From contig JABYQS010000006.1 of NCBI GenBank assembly GCA_022592435.1, forward strand, positions 124,001-188,000: a stretch of 64,000 bases of DNA, given 5' to 3'. The stretch comes from Cerioporus squamosus. Its lineage: Eukaryota; Basidiomycota; Agaricomycetes; Polyporales; Polyporaceae. Positions 48,280 to 57,220 of this stretch are shown here, in pieces. Numbering within the stretch: position 1 is the stretch's first letter; every line of letters begins with the position of its first letter. The notes under the pieces are model-generated. The model was not told where the DNA came from. It ran no database searches and saw only the letters and a program-made list of their open reading frames with translations. A program made the position numbers and the translations under genes.

Positions 48280-50329
48280 ATGACTGACCAGCTACCAAGC
48301 CCTCTGTATGCCACCCTGCTATGCGGGGTGCTTCTGCTACTCGTGCACCTCTACTACAGAACTCAAGCTTTCTTGGCGCGTTCTCGAGGCCTTCCGCTCC
48401 CGCCCGGCCCACGACCACTTCCGATTGTCGGTAATTTATTCAATATTCCAAAGCGTTCGCCATGGAAGGCATATCAGGAATATAGTAAGCAGTATGGTGC
48501 GCCGTTTCAACTTGCACGCTTTCTGTCGTGTTCGCTCACTCGCTCGTAGGAAAGATCATTTCATTCCAAGCGATGGGCCAGACATTGGTCATCGTGGACG
48601 ATCCCGAGATTGCGGTCGAACTCCTAGAGAAGCGCTCCGGCATCTATTCGTCCAGACCTGACTCGATCGTCGTTGAGCTGTTAGTACACATCCCCTCACT
48701 GTCTCAGATCGGACTAACCGAGGGCCTATAGATCCGGGTGGGCATGGAACTTCGCGCTGATGCCCTATGGTCAAGGATGGCGATCGCGTCGGCGTGTAGT
48801 GTGGCAACATTTCCACCCCGGTGTCGTAGAGAAGTACAATGGCTTCCTCGAAGAGAACGCAAGGCAGTCCCTCAAACGGTTGCTGATTGGATCAGCCGAG
48901 GAAGTCAGCGATAACATACGCTAGTAAGACGTGTCGTTTCGCTATCTCTTCACAGTTGACTGACTTTCCAAGCTCCTTGGGCACGACACTGATTGGGGTC
49001 GCATATGGTCTGCAGACTGCGGAAGTCGATGATAAGTATATCTCCACCTTCGAGGAAGCGATGGAAAGCGTGGCCCTGCTCCTCTCCGGAACAAATTTCA
49101 TCGAGTTCTTCCCCTTCTTGGCCCGTCTTCCGCGTTGGTTCCCTGGCATGGGGATACTGCGACGCATGGCCCACTACCGCCCAGTAATCATGACAATGAA
49201 AGATGACACATGGAACGACGCCAAGAGCGCAGTAGTGAGTTCACTTCTGTGACTGCTACGAACATCGATTCACCTCAGACGATCAGAGCTTGGGCAACGC
49301 CCCTGCAAGCTTCGCGAGTGCTCTTATGGAGCAGCTACCCCGCCTCGACCAGGAGGACGTCTCTGCTCAGGAGGACATCTATAGGGACGCAGTTGCCCTC
49401 GCGTACGCAGGTGTGTCGAGCCTTATCTCGCTCCGTATTCGTCCTACAGAGGCTCATATTGCCGTGCAGCTGGAATCGACACTGTGAGTACGATCATCAT
49501 TCCTTCTCATATGAGCTAACACGTATTTACGACAGACACATGCATCACTCTGTTCTTTCTTCTTGGCGATGTCGCTCTACCCCAGCGTGCAGGAGAAGGC
49601 CCGGAAAGAACTAGACGCCGTAGTTGGATCTACGCGGCTCCCCGATCTCAGAGACCGCGCAAATTTGCCATATATCAACGCTATTGTGAAGGAGACACTA
49701 CGATGGCACATCGTGGCGCCTTTGTCTCTTCCGCATGTGAGTACGGCAGACGACGTATACGACGGGGTCTTCATCCCCGAGGGAAGCATCGTAATGGTCA
49801 ACAGCTGGTGAGTTGCGAGTCTTCTACCTTGTCGGAGGTTGTCTGATGGCGGAGAGCAGGTCTATACTGCATGACCCTGAAAGGTATTCTCGACCGGATG
49901 AGTTTATCCCGGACCGTTTTATCGAAGACGGGGCACTGAACATGGAGGCCGGAGACCCTGCACATATCGCGTTTGGATTTGGCCGCAGGTCAGTCGACCT
50001 GGTCATCTCACGCTGCGTATGACCATGATTCAGACATCATATACAGGATCTGTCCAGGAAGATACTTTGCAGAGGCAGCACTGTTCATCTACATCGCGAC
50101 CGTGCTGCACACTCTCGACATCTCGCCGCCCTTGAGCGAAGACGGTTTGCCAATCCACATTGAACCGCAGCCAACGAGCGAGATTGTATCGTGAGTTCTC
50201 GAGCGCATGGATCGCCGCACCCTCCCTATCACGATGCTGATCCGTTTGGTGAGGCACCTCGAAGACTGTAGATGCAACGTCAAACCTCGGAGTGGATGGG
50301 CGGAAGCTCTGGCTCGTGGCACCGAGTAA
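48280..50329 (+). CDS. Cytochrome P450 monooxygenase (tandem copy 2)
   Basis: Close paralogue of the P450 at 45426 with the same exon plan. The ATG at 48280 gives MTDQLPSPLYATLLCGVLLL, then RGLPLPPGPRPLPIVGNLF. Conserved parts include IISFQAMGQTLVIVDDPEIA, AWNFALMPYGQGWRSRRRVV, VDDKYISTFEEAMESVALLL, AGIDTT over two exons, KETLRWHIVAPLSLPHV, SILHDPERYSRPDEFIPDRF and FGFGRRICPGRYFAEA. It ends with VKPRSGWAEALARGTE, identical to copy 1, at TAA 50327-50329. Differences concentrate in the middle of the protein, while the last exon is almost base-for-base the same as in copy 1. No frameshift seen. Both copies could be functional with different substrates. Confidence 0.87.
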
Positions 50330-50885
50330 TCGAGCGTCATCCGGTGGTAACCGTGCACGTGGTGACGGTGTTAGTCCTCTATACGTAGATCTGTATAATA
50401 TCGGAAGTGTCGTTAGCTACAGTCAGCGATTGCAATAAGCATGGTGTTCAAAACTTTGACCGGGGAGTCGCAGCTCGATGATATAGCAACCGGGCGACGA
50501 CGTCCTCGGAAATACAGACTGGATCCCGTCCGCAGAGGTGTGAACACGAGGCTACGAAACCTCGTCCTCGTACGTCATTGCAAGCAGCCTCGCGTTATCC
50601 GGATCTGGTGATAAACAGGTACAGACGACAAACTTTGTGAGACATGAGGTACGCTGAACGGGAAGCATAACATCCACACCCAACAACCACGATTGCAAAT
50701 CGTGCACTCAGCACCGCACCATCTTTCCGTAGCGCGAGCTGCACTATTGGGCAGCTGATAAGTACACGTCTTCATAAGACCGGGAGAACAAAAATCGCCT
50801 ACGCCAATCGTTGATCAGACAAATCACGGAACATTTAGTGAGCAAGGGATTCTCCTGGGACGGAGCGTACGCATCACCTTTAAGT

Positions 50886-52332
50886 TCATCCCCGAACAGC
50901 ATGCGCGGTAACAGTTCCTCGGCTTGGATGTGCAAGCATCCTGATCTCCACCTCCTCCAGGGTTGCCGAGGCAGAGAGCACGTCCCGCGCACACTGCTGG
51001 AAGTCGAACTCGGATAGGAAGCGATCCATCGGCGAGCCTAGCAGGTCAGGTGTTTCCTCCAGGTCGAGTGTCAGTGCAAATGTACAGATCTGCAAGTGCG
51101 CGATTGGCACGAGGATGCGTTTCTGACGAGGAGGTCATCGACCTCAGTCTCGTAGTTGGAGTGGAAGGAACTAACCAATGCACTGTGTAGCTCCTCATTC
51201 GTGCGGCTGATCTGAATGGTGAGATTCAGATCTTCTAGGTCTGGCGACGCTTCCGGAAGAGCACGGAGGACTAAGGGGAGACCACCATCGGTGTCAAAGA
51301 CATGCGGTTTAGCTGTCGTCAAAGTGAGACTGTAGACTTCCGCGACCAGGAGGATAGGGATGACAGCATAGAATCCGTCCCGCACGCCAAGGTTCATAGA
51401 CAGCTCCTCGATAGGACAAGACAACCCAGTGATGTAGATGTCGTGCACGCCTCCGATAACCTTTTCCAGGCCACCCCAAGTACCGTGTTGTGCTTGGTAA
51501 TCGAGATTGATGTCCGAAAGTTGACGAGGTCCTCCAAGTTTTCCTCATCATCGAATTCGCAGCTGTAGGTGAAGACATGGAGCTTCTTGACATGCGGGCA
51601 GGAGCTGATATAAGGGCCCAAGACTGGGCAGTCCGTGCGTTCGATAACGAGGACTTCCAGATTGGGGTATGGCTGGAGGGATAGGGTGTGGCCGAGGAAC
51701 GATGTGAGCTCGGCCATATGTAGCTTCCGCAGTGTTTCACGGACGTTTTGCAATGCAACTAGGGGATGAAGGTCGCTACGGGCAGGAGTCCCCAGGTCGA
51801 AGTTTGTCACGTAAACCAGTTCCACAAAAGTGAGCTTGGATTTGAGAGCCCTCAAGAACGCGGTGGACAAGTCTCCGCATCCGACCAACGTGATGGCTTT
51901 GAGGGATGGTAGTTTGGCGAACGCAGCGATGAGGTCTTGCGTGTGCTGGAACACGACCTCGGCACGGGACAGGTAGAGACAGGTGAGGGACTGGAAAGAG
52001 TTGGCTCCAAGGAGACCAGCAAGCGCTTGACCTGCGCCATCGACCAGTGTTCCAGGCTCCCAGAAACCGACGATAGACAAGCTACGAAGGTGTTGACAAC
52101 GTGAGAGCTCCTCCGCGTCCATGAACTTGACGAACGATGCGAGCGTCTTCGGGCCATCAAGCCACGGACCTCTCCAGAGCAAGATCTTGGCGCCTTCGTG
52201 GTAGAGAAATCGGCACGTTCGCATGAGGACAGTCACCTCGTGAGGTCCCGAGAAGGTTGCAATCGCGTAGAGGACGTCGAGCGGCAGTGTGGGCGGAACC
52301 ATGGCGTGGCAGGCACTAGATATATGCGCCAT
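50886..52332 (-). pseudogene. F-box-like gene, tandem copy 1, probably frameshifted
   Basis: The ATG at 52332 gives MAHISSACHAMVPPTLPLDV, then LYAIATFSGPHEVTVLMRTC (F-box-like) and Leu-rich repeats such as SFQSLTCLYLSRAEVVF, PSLKAITLVGCGDLSTAFLR and YPNLEVLVIERTDCPVLGPY. The frame is sound to about NLEDLVNF (near 51520). Beyond that, homology to copy 2 continues in another frame (YQAQHGTWGGLEKVIGGVHD, IYITGLSCPIEELSMNLG), so a 1-2 base lesion is likely. A real 53-nt intron (about 51122-51174) is shared with copy 2 before RILVPIAHLQICTFALTLDL, and the homologous end is GTVTAHAVRG at 50886. If the lesion is real the protein is cut at about 312 residues (stop 51394). It could alternatively be a sequencing error. 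Confidence 0.6.
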
Positions 52333-52447
52333 GGTGCGTGTAAACAGACTTTCTCGAGCCCAATGGATATATACTGACCGGTTTGAAGCTTTTGGGACCG
52401 AATACTGAACGATGTACGTAGCTGAAGCGATGGAAGTGGGATGACAT

Positions 52448-52779
52448 CAGTACTTTGCCGAAAATATTAGGCCATATTACGCTGTATTATGCCGTATTGC
52501 ACTGTATTAGGTGGTATTAGGCTGTATTGTAGTGCTCGCAATACAGCCTAATACAGCACAGCCACCATGTGGCGCAATTTGCCTCTCCCACTCCTGCTGA
52601 TATTGCCAGCCCCCAACTCATCGTAAAGACCTCAAAATTTATGGACACCTTTGGACAGCCCGTGCAAAGGCAGCTACAAACGTTCAGCCCAAACCGACAA
52701 GATACGCAATGGGAATTGCTCAGACAGCATTCGGGCGCCTCAATTTCGCAATATGCCTAATAAATTTGGGGAAGTACTG
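52448..52779. mobile_element. MITE-like non-autonomous DNA transposon
   Basis: A 332-bp element bounded by inverted ends. The left end reads cagtactttgccgaaaat then attaggccatattacg. The reverse complement of the right end reads cagtacttccccaaattt then attaggcatattgcg, an imperfect terminal inverted repeat of about 35 bp. The inside has no coding sequence but has a 10-bp periodic array and a 16-bp hairpin. An exact target-site duplication is not visible (left flank atgacat, right flank atggagc). The ends begin CAG, as in several hAT-like groups, but the superfamily is not established. It sits about 115 bp upstream of F-box copy 1. Confidence 0.72.
52471..52554. repeat. 10-bp periodic array and hairpin inside the MITE-like element
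   Basis: Six successive 10-bp units from 52471 to 52530 share a central TATTA/TATTG (cgctgtatta, tgccgtattg, cactgtatta, ggtggtatta, ggctgtattg). The last two also form the left arm of a perfect 16-bp stem: 52514-52529 pairs with 52539-52554 across a 9-nt loop. Confidence 0.85.
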
Positions 52780-53304
52780 ATGGAGCACGTTCAGCCATAA
52801 GTACGCGCGTCATTGACCAGGACGGGTCCTCCGGAAGAAACATACTCACTCGTCAGGTCTAATTGGCGTTTGAGTTATGGAACAAAGCAAGCAGAATACG
52901 CGCAGGCTTCTAAGACTGGTGGTGGTCACTGAGCTAGAGCAACTCGCAGCGACCGGCGTCGCCCGCTCGACCCGTCAAGCGCGCTCGGGCCGGGCTCCGA
53001 AGCGGATGCGCCGAAGCTTGGGGTGGGATTTAACCCCACGTTGCGCTCGAACTACGTGGCAAGCTTCCGTACGAGCTGGAGCTTGACATTGTTCAGCGTG
53101 GACTCCATAAAACAGAGAACAGGGTGGGAGTCGCCTTGCATCTACCAGAGCAAGTCTGACCAAGACATGACATATTCAGTACAGAAAGAACGAGTTGCGA
53201 TGAGTTGGAGGCACTGCACACACGACGTCTAAAAATTTACAGATAACTGTACATCGGGAAATCAGCAAGAGCTGAGCTGCGACCAAGCGCGTGCGTCACC
53301 TTCT

Positions 53305-54754
53305 TCATTCCCGTACGACGTGCGCGGTGACATCGCCTCTGGTGGGATGTGCATACATCCCGATCTCCACCTCCTGTAGGGTCGTCGAGCTCGAGAGTAC
53401 ATCACGAGCGCGCCGCGTGAAGTCGAGGTCGGCCAGAAACCGATCCACAGACGAGCCCAGCAAACAGTCAGTTCCCTTCCTGCAGGTAGAGCGCCATCGC
53501 AAAGGTACGGATGCGCAGGGAAAGGATCGGACGGAATATCCGTTCCTGTGGACCATGCCGTCGTCGATTCCGAGTCATCACAATGAATGGATTCGCTCAC
53601 AAATGCACTTTGCAAGTTCTCTCCAGACTGTTTGATATGGATGTCGAGTATCAACTCCTGCAACCCCGGTGACGTTCCCCCAAGAGCACGGAGGACCGAC
53701 GGGGGACCGTCTTCGTCGTCGAAAACATAGGCATTTGCTGTCCACAGCGCGAGGCTGGAGAGTTTTGCAGCTGATACTATCGATATGATGATATCGAACT
53801 GGTCAAACCGGCCCAGTTGCAGAGAGAGTTCCTCAACGGGACAAGACAACCCAGTTATGTAGATGTCGTATGCGCCTCCCGACACTGATTCCAGGCGTGT
53901 CCAGCTGCCGTGTTGGAGCTGGTACGTGATGTTGAGGGAGCGAACGTCGTCCAGCGTGTCCATGTCTATGTCGTCTTCGTCTAGGGTGTACCCGTGGTTG
54001 TAGAACGTCGTGACATCCAGCTGCTTGAGGTTCGGGCATCAGCGGATATATGGTCCCAAGATGGGATCATGCGTGCGGTCAAGGACAAGGAGCTCCAGCT
54101 TTGCGAAAGGTTCGGGCGAGATGTGGTGATCCAGGGGAGGGGTGAACTGATTCAAATGCAAACGCTGCAGGGACTCGCGGACGCTCTGCAGGGCGACGAC
54201 GGGATGGGACTCGTTACGGGCACTCGGCTCTTCTTCGAAGATCTCGTACGTCAGCTCCACGATAATGGCCTTGGATTTGAGTCTCTTCAGGAAAGCGGCG
54301 GTCAGGCCATCGCATCCTTCAAGCGTGATGTGTTCAAGCGACGGAATGGCGGCGAGGGCAGAAATGAGACCAGGACTGTGTCGGAAGATGAAGTCCGCGC
54401 TGACCAGATAGAGCCAGGTAAGGGATCGGAACGAGCCCTCACGTAGGAGTCCTGCCAGGGCATGTCCCACCCAAGGAAACAGTGGATCTTCCGGATAGGG
54501 CATCGTGATAGACAGGCTGGACAAGTATTGACAGCGAGCAAGTCTTTCCGTTTCCAAGAAAGCAATGAACGAGAGGAGACTTTCGGTAAGCTGTTCAGCC
54601 AGGCGCCTCTCCGGAGTAGGACGTCGGAGAATCCATGATGGAGGAGCCTGCAAGTTCGCATGAGGCGAGAGATTCCTTGACACTCAGAGAATGCGGCGAT
54701 CGTGTAGAGGACGTCGAAGGGAAGCGAAACTCGAGGTAGTGCCTGCGGAAGCAT
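53305..54754 (-). pseudogene. F-box-like gene, tandem copy 2, disabled
   Basis: Paralogue of copy 1. The ATG at 54754 gives MLPQALPRVSLPFDVLYTIA and LMRTCRLLHHGFSDVLLRRG. About two extra bases after AWLNSLP (near 54590) shift the frame. The rest continues in another frame as LLSFIAFLETERLARCQYL, SFRSLTWLYLVSADFIFRHS and KLELLVLDRTHDPILGPYI. A TGA near 54040 then replaces a codon that is Ser in copy 1 (TCC). Homology resumes with CPNLKQLDVTTFYNHG, YQLQHGSWTRLESVSGGAYD and IYITGLSCPVEELSLQLG, the shared intron, and another stop or frame change near 53480. The tail is VEIGMYAHPTRGDVTAHVV, ending at 53305. Several independent lesions make this a pseudogene. Confidence 0.82.
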
Positions 54755-54939
54755 GATGTCGCCTCAAGCTTGAAGTCGACACTGGATTTATGCGCCGCAT
54801 TACAAGTCAGGTAGGGTTTCTGGGACCAATGAACAGACAAACGATTACGACTAACGTGCTTGGAGGGATGGGCCGCTTTCACCGTGACGGAGTTCGTGCT
54901 GTCACCCTCGTAAGTTAGCCTCTCAGCTACTACCCTCAG

Positions 54940-55090
54940 GCTGGTTTCCTCGTCATTGACCAGACCGGATCGTCCAATAGACATGGACCTCCAGGACACA
55001 CTTATCAGTGCACGAGTCAAACAGTGGAGGGAGAGGAAGCACGCGTAGTCTTCGGAGACTGCCAGTGGTGGTGGTCATCAAGCGAGAGCA
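54940..55090. repeat. Duplicated upstream region of the F-box pair
   Basis: Contains cgtcattgaccaga and gcgtagtcttcggagact then tggtggtggtcat. It resembles 52808-52945 upstream of copy 1 (cgtcattgaccagg, gcgcaggcttctaagact, ggtggtggtcact). The two F-box units were therefore duplicated with their promoters, and the MITE-like element is present only in the upstream region of copy 1. Confidence 0.65.
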
Positions 55091-55458
55091 GGCGGCGAGT
55101 CGGAGCGTTGATCCCACATGGCTGATACGGGCCGGGTTTCCGAACGAGCCATCTCCGCACATCCCTCGAGCGCGCCGAACCTCTTAAGTACGTTGGGAGC
55201 AGGACTTTACCGTTGCTAAGTATGTGCCACTCTCACATCGTTGATTCAGGCTAAACCTCCGAACTTGGATACCCGCAAGTCAACTAATTGTGGCCAAGAC
55301 TACTAATACATCACTATGAAAGCGAACAGAATAGGATAGGCTGGGATAGTGAGGAGCATGAGAATTAGGCAAGTCGTACAAGAACAAGAAGTGAGAAGCA
55401 GCAAGAGAAAGTAACCAAGAAATAATACACAAGAAGATCAGAGCCGAGTCAATAATCC

Positions 55459-57220
55459 CTAGCTGGCGTAGATCCGGTCGAGCTCCTCCCTGAACTTCTC
55501 CTCGACCGCGCGCCGGCGAATATTGCCCTTGGTCGCCGTGCGCGGCAGCGTCCCGCTCGGCACGACGAGCACCAGCGCAGGCGAGACGATGCGCTCGTGC
55601 ACGTACCGCCGCGAGTGGAAGTGGCGCGTGCGGCGGAGGATGTCCCGCTTCAGCCGCTCCGCGTCGACGTCCCCGGGCACCTTCGGCTCGACGAACAGCG
55701 CCGGGGACGGCCGCCCGTTGCCCACGACGATGCACGCCGCGACGAGGTCCGCGCACGTCGCGAGCACGTTCTCCTCGATCGCGCGCGTGTCGCAGCGGAG
55801 CGCCGTCGAGCTCTTGATCCAGTCGTCGTCGCGGCCCCGGGAGACGTACCGCCCGGGAGCGACCTCGAGGAACAGGTCGCCGGTGTGGTAGTGGCCGTCG
55901 GCTCCGCGCAGGGAGGGGTGCGGGCAGTCCCCTGAGTGTGAGAGGATCACCAGCTCGAGGAGGCGTCGGTTTGCGTCTGCGTATACAGTCTCTGCTTCCG
56001 GTCCCGCGGGGGCGTCGGCGTCGGCGGCAGGGGCGGGGGTGACTGGGACGAATGAGTATGCCGTGCCTTCAATGACCTGCAGCAGGGGTGCACCGGCGCC
56101 GCGGCCCCCACAGAGAGCATCATTGCGCCAACTTCGGTGCTTCCGAAGCAATTCTTGATCAGGATCCCGTGCTGGCGCGCCCATGCCTCCTCTTCAACGG
56201 CTAGAGGGAGGCCTGTGTAGAGCAGCTCGTCGAGGTGCTTCAGGGCGGCGAGAAGGGCGAAATTCGTGCGTGAGTTACGGAGGTGCGTGCCCAGGAAGGA
56301 GGCGAACTGGTTCAGACGGTTCAGGCCGCAGCGGTTAACCATGTCCAGGAGCTCGTCGGAGGTGAAGGGGAGTGCAGTGGGTTGTACAGTGCATGCACCG
56401 TGCTGGAGGAAGCCCATGAGCATGAATGTCTGGCCGATGTGAGACATGCTGCCGCTGCATAGCCGTCCATCAGTCTAATTTGCGGACCCGAAGACGGGCG
56501 GGGGCTTACATCCAGACGGTAACATCCTTCCTGTTCGGTTTGCAGGGCCGGGTGACATGTCGTGCCTTTTCGACGGTGGCGTCGACCCAGCTGGCGGTGC
56601 AAGGGACGAGTTTGGGGCTACCGGAGGTTGAACCCGAGGTGTGGTAGATCATCACGACCTCGTCGCCGCTGGCCGGTACCCATAGGGGTGGGAGCGAGAG
56701 ATGGTCAACGTCTAGCGAGCGGACGTCGACGGCCAGCTCCGCAGGAACTGGGCAGCCGATCACGATAGACTCGTACGCTGGGTCAAAGATGAACGCTTGG
56801 GCTTCGGCACGGTGAAGGAGCTCGTAAACGACATCGGGGCTGGGGAGCCGAAGGGAAAATAGCTGCGGGATGTACCCAGCCCGCGCAAGGCCGTATACAT
56901 GGAGGACGTCGAGGTACTTGGTGCCGCCAAGCCTGCGGAGTGAATATGGTTAGTTACATCTCATTGCACCCGCAGCATGCGGCGTGTACTGACCACAGCC
57001 CAACCACAGAGCGACGAGGAACCCGGTGCGCAGTCAGCGTGTGAGACCAATGCCTTGCAGACCTCTCGACGTCGAGGAGGAACTGGTGGTAGGAAACGGG
57101 AACCCATGCGTCGATCACGTTCTCGCCGTCATCGGACAGGCGAGGAAGCATGAATGCTGGTGAAGAAGAGTAGACAGCGGCGCTGTGCTGGAGAACGGTG
57201 AGGTGGGTGTTGTAGCTCAT
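55459..57220 (-). CDS. Adenylate-forming enzyme (AMP-binding; acyl-CoA synthetase or NRPS-like A domain)
   Basis: Activates a carboxylic acid as acyl-adenylate. The ATG at 57220 gives MSYNTHLTVLQHSAAVYSSS and PVSYHQFLLDVERSARHW. Core motifs in order are A3 IYHTSGSTSGSPKLVP, A4-like GSMSHIGQTFMLMGFLQHG, A5 NCFGSTEVGAMML, A7 HYHTGDLF, A8 GRYVSRGRDDDWIKSSTALR and A10 TKGNIRRRAVEEKF with the catalytic Lys. It ends EELDRIYAS at 55459. About three introns. No thiolation or reductase domain follows, so it is a stand-alone domain like those next to fungal secondary-metabolite genes. The frame changes after GAMMLSVG at a run of five C on the plus strand (56105-56109). One missing base, or an unusually short 35-nt intron, could explain it. 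Substrate unknown. Confidence 0.75.

Larger units (their letters stand above)
47675..50530 (+). repeat. Tandem duplication unit 2 (IMP1 fragment plus P450)
   Basis: Second copy of the 44515-47674 unit, slightly shorter through spacer deletions between the IMP1 fragment and the P450 start. The right edge is placed near 50530, where similarity to the 3' flank of copy 1 (gatcccgtc... near 47668) fades. Confidence 0.78.

Noticed and set aside
51122..51174. Apparent frameshift in F-box copy 1
   Set aside because: The same frame change with GT-AG borders occurs at the homologous place in copy 2, so it is a shared intron and not a lesion.
52448..52779. Helitron or single-stranded-DNA replication origin
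   Set aside because: A hairpin is present, but the ends are inverted repeats starting CAG, with no CTRR terminus, no AT target and no TAATATTAC nonanucleotide.
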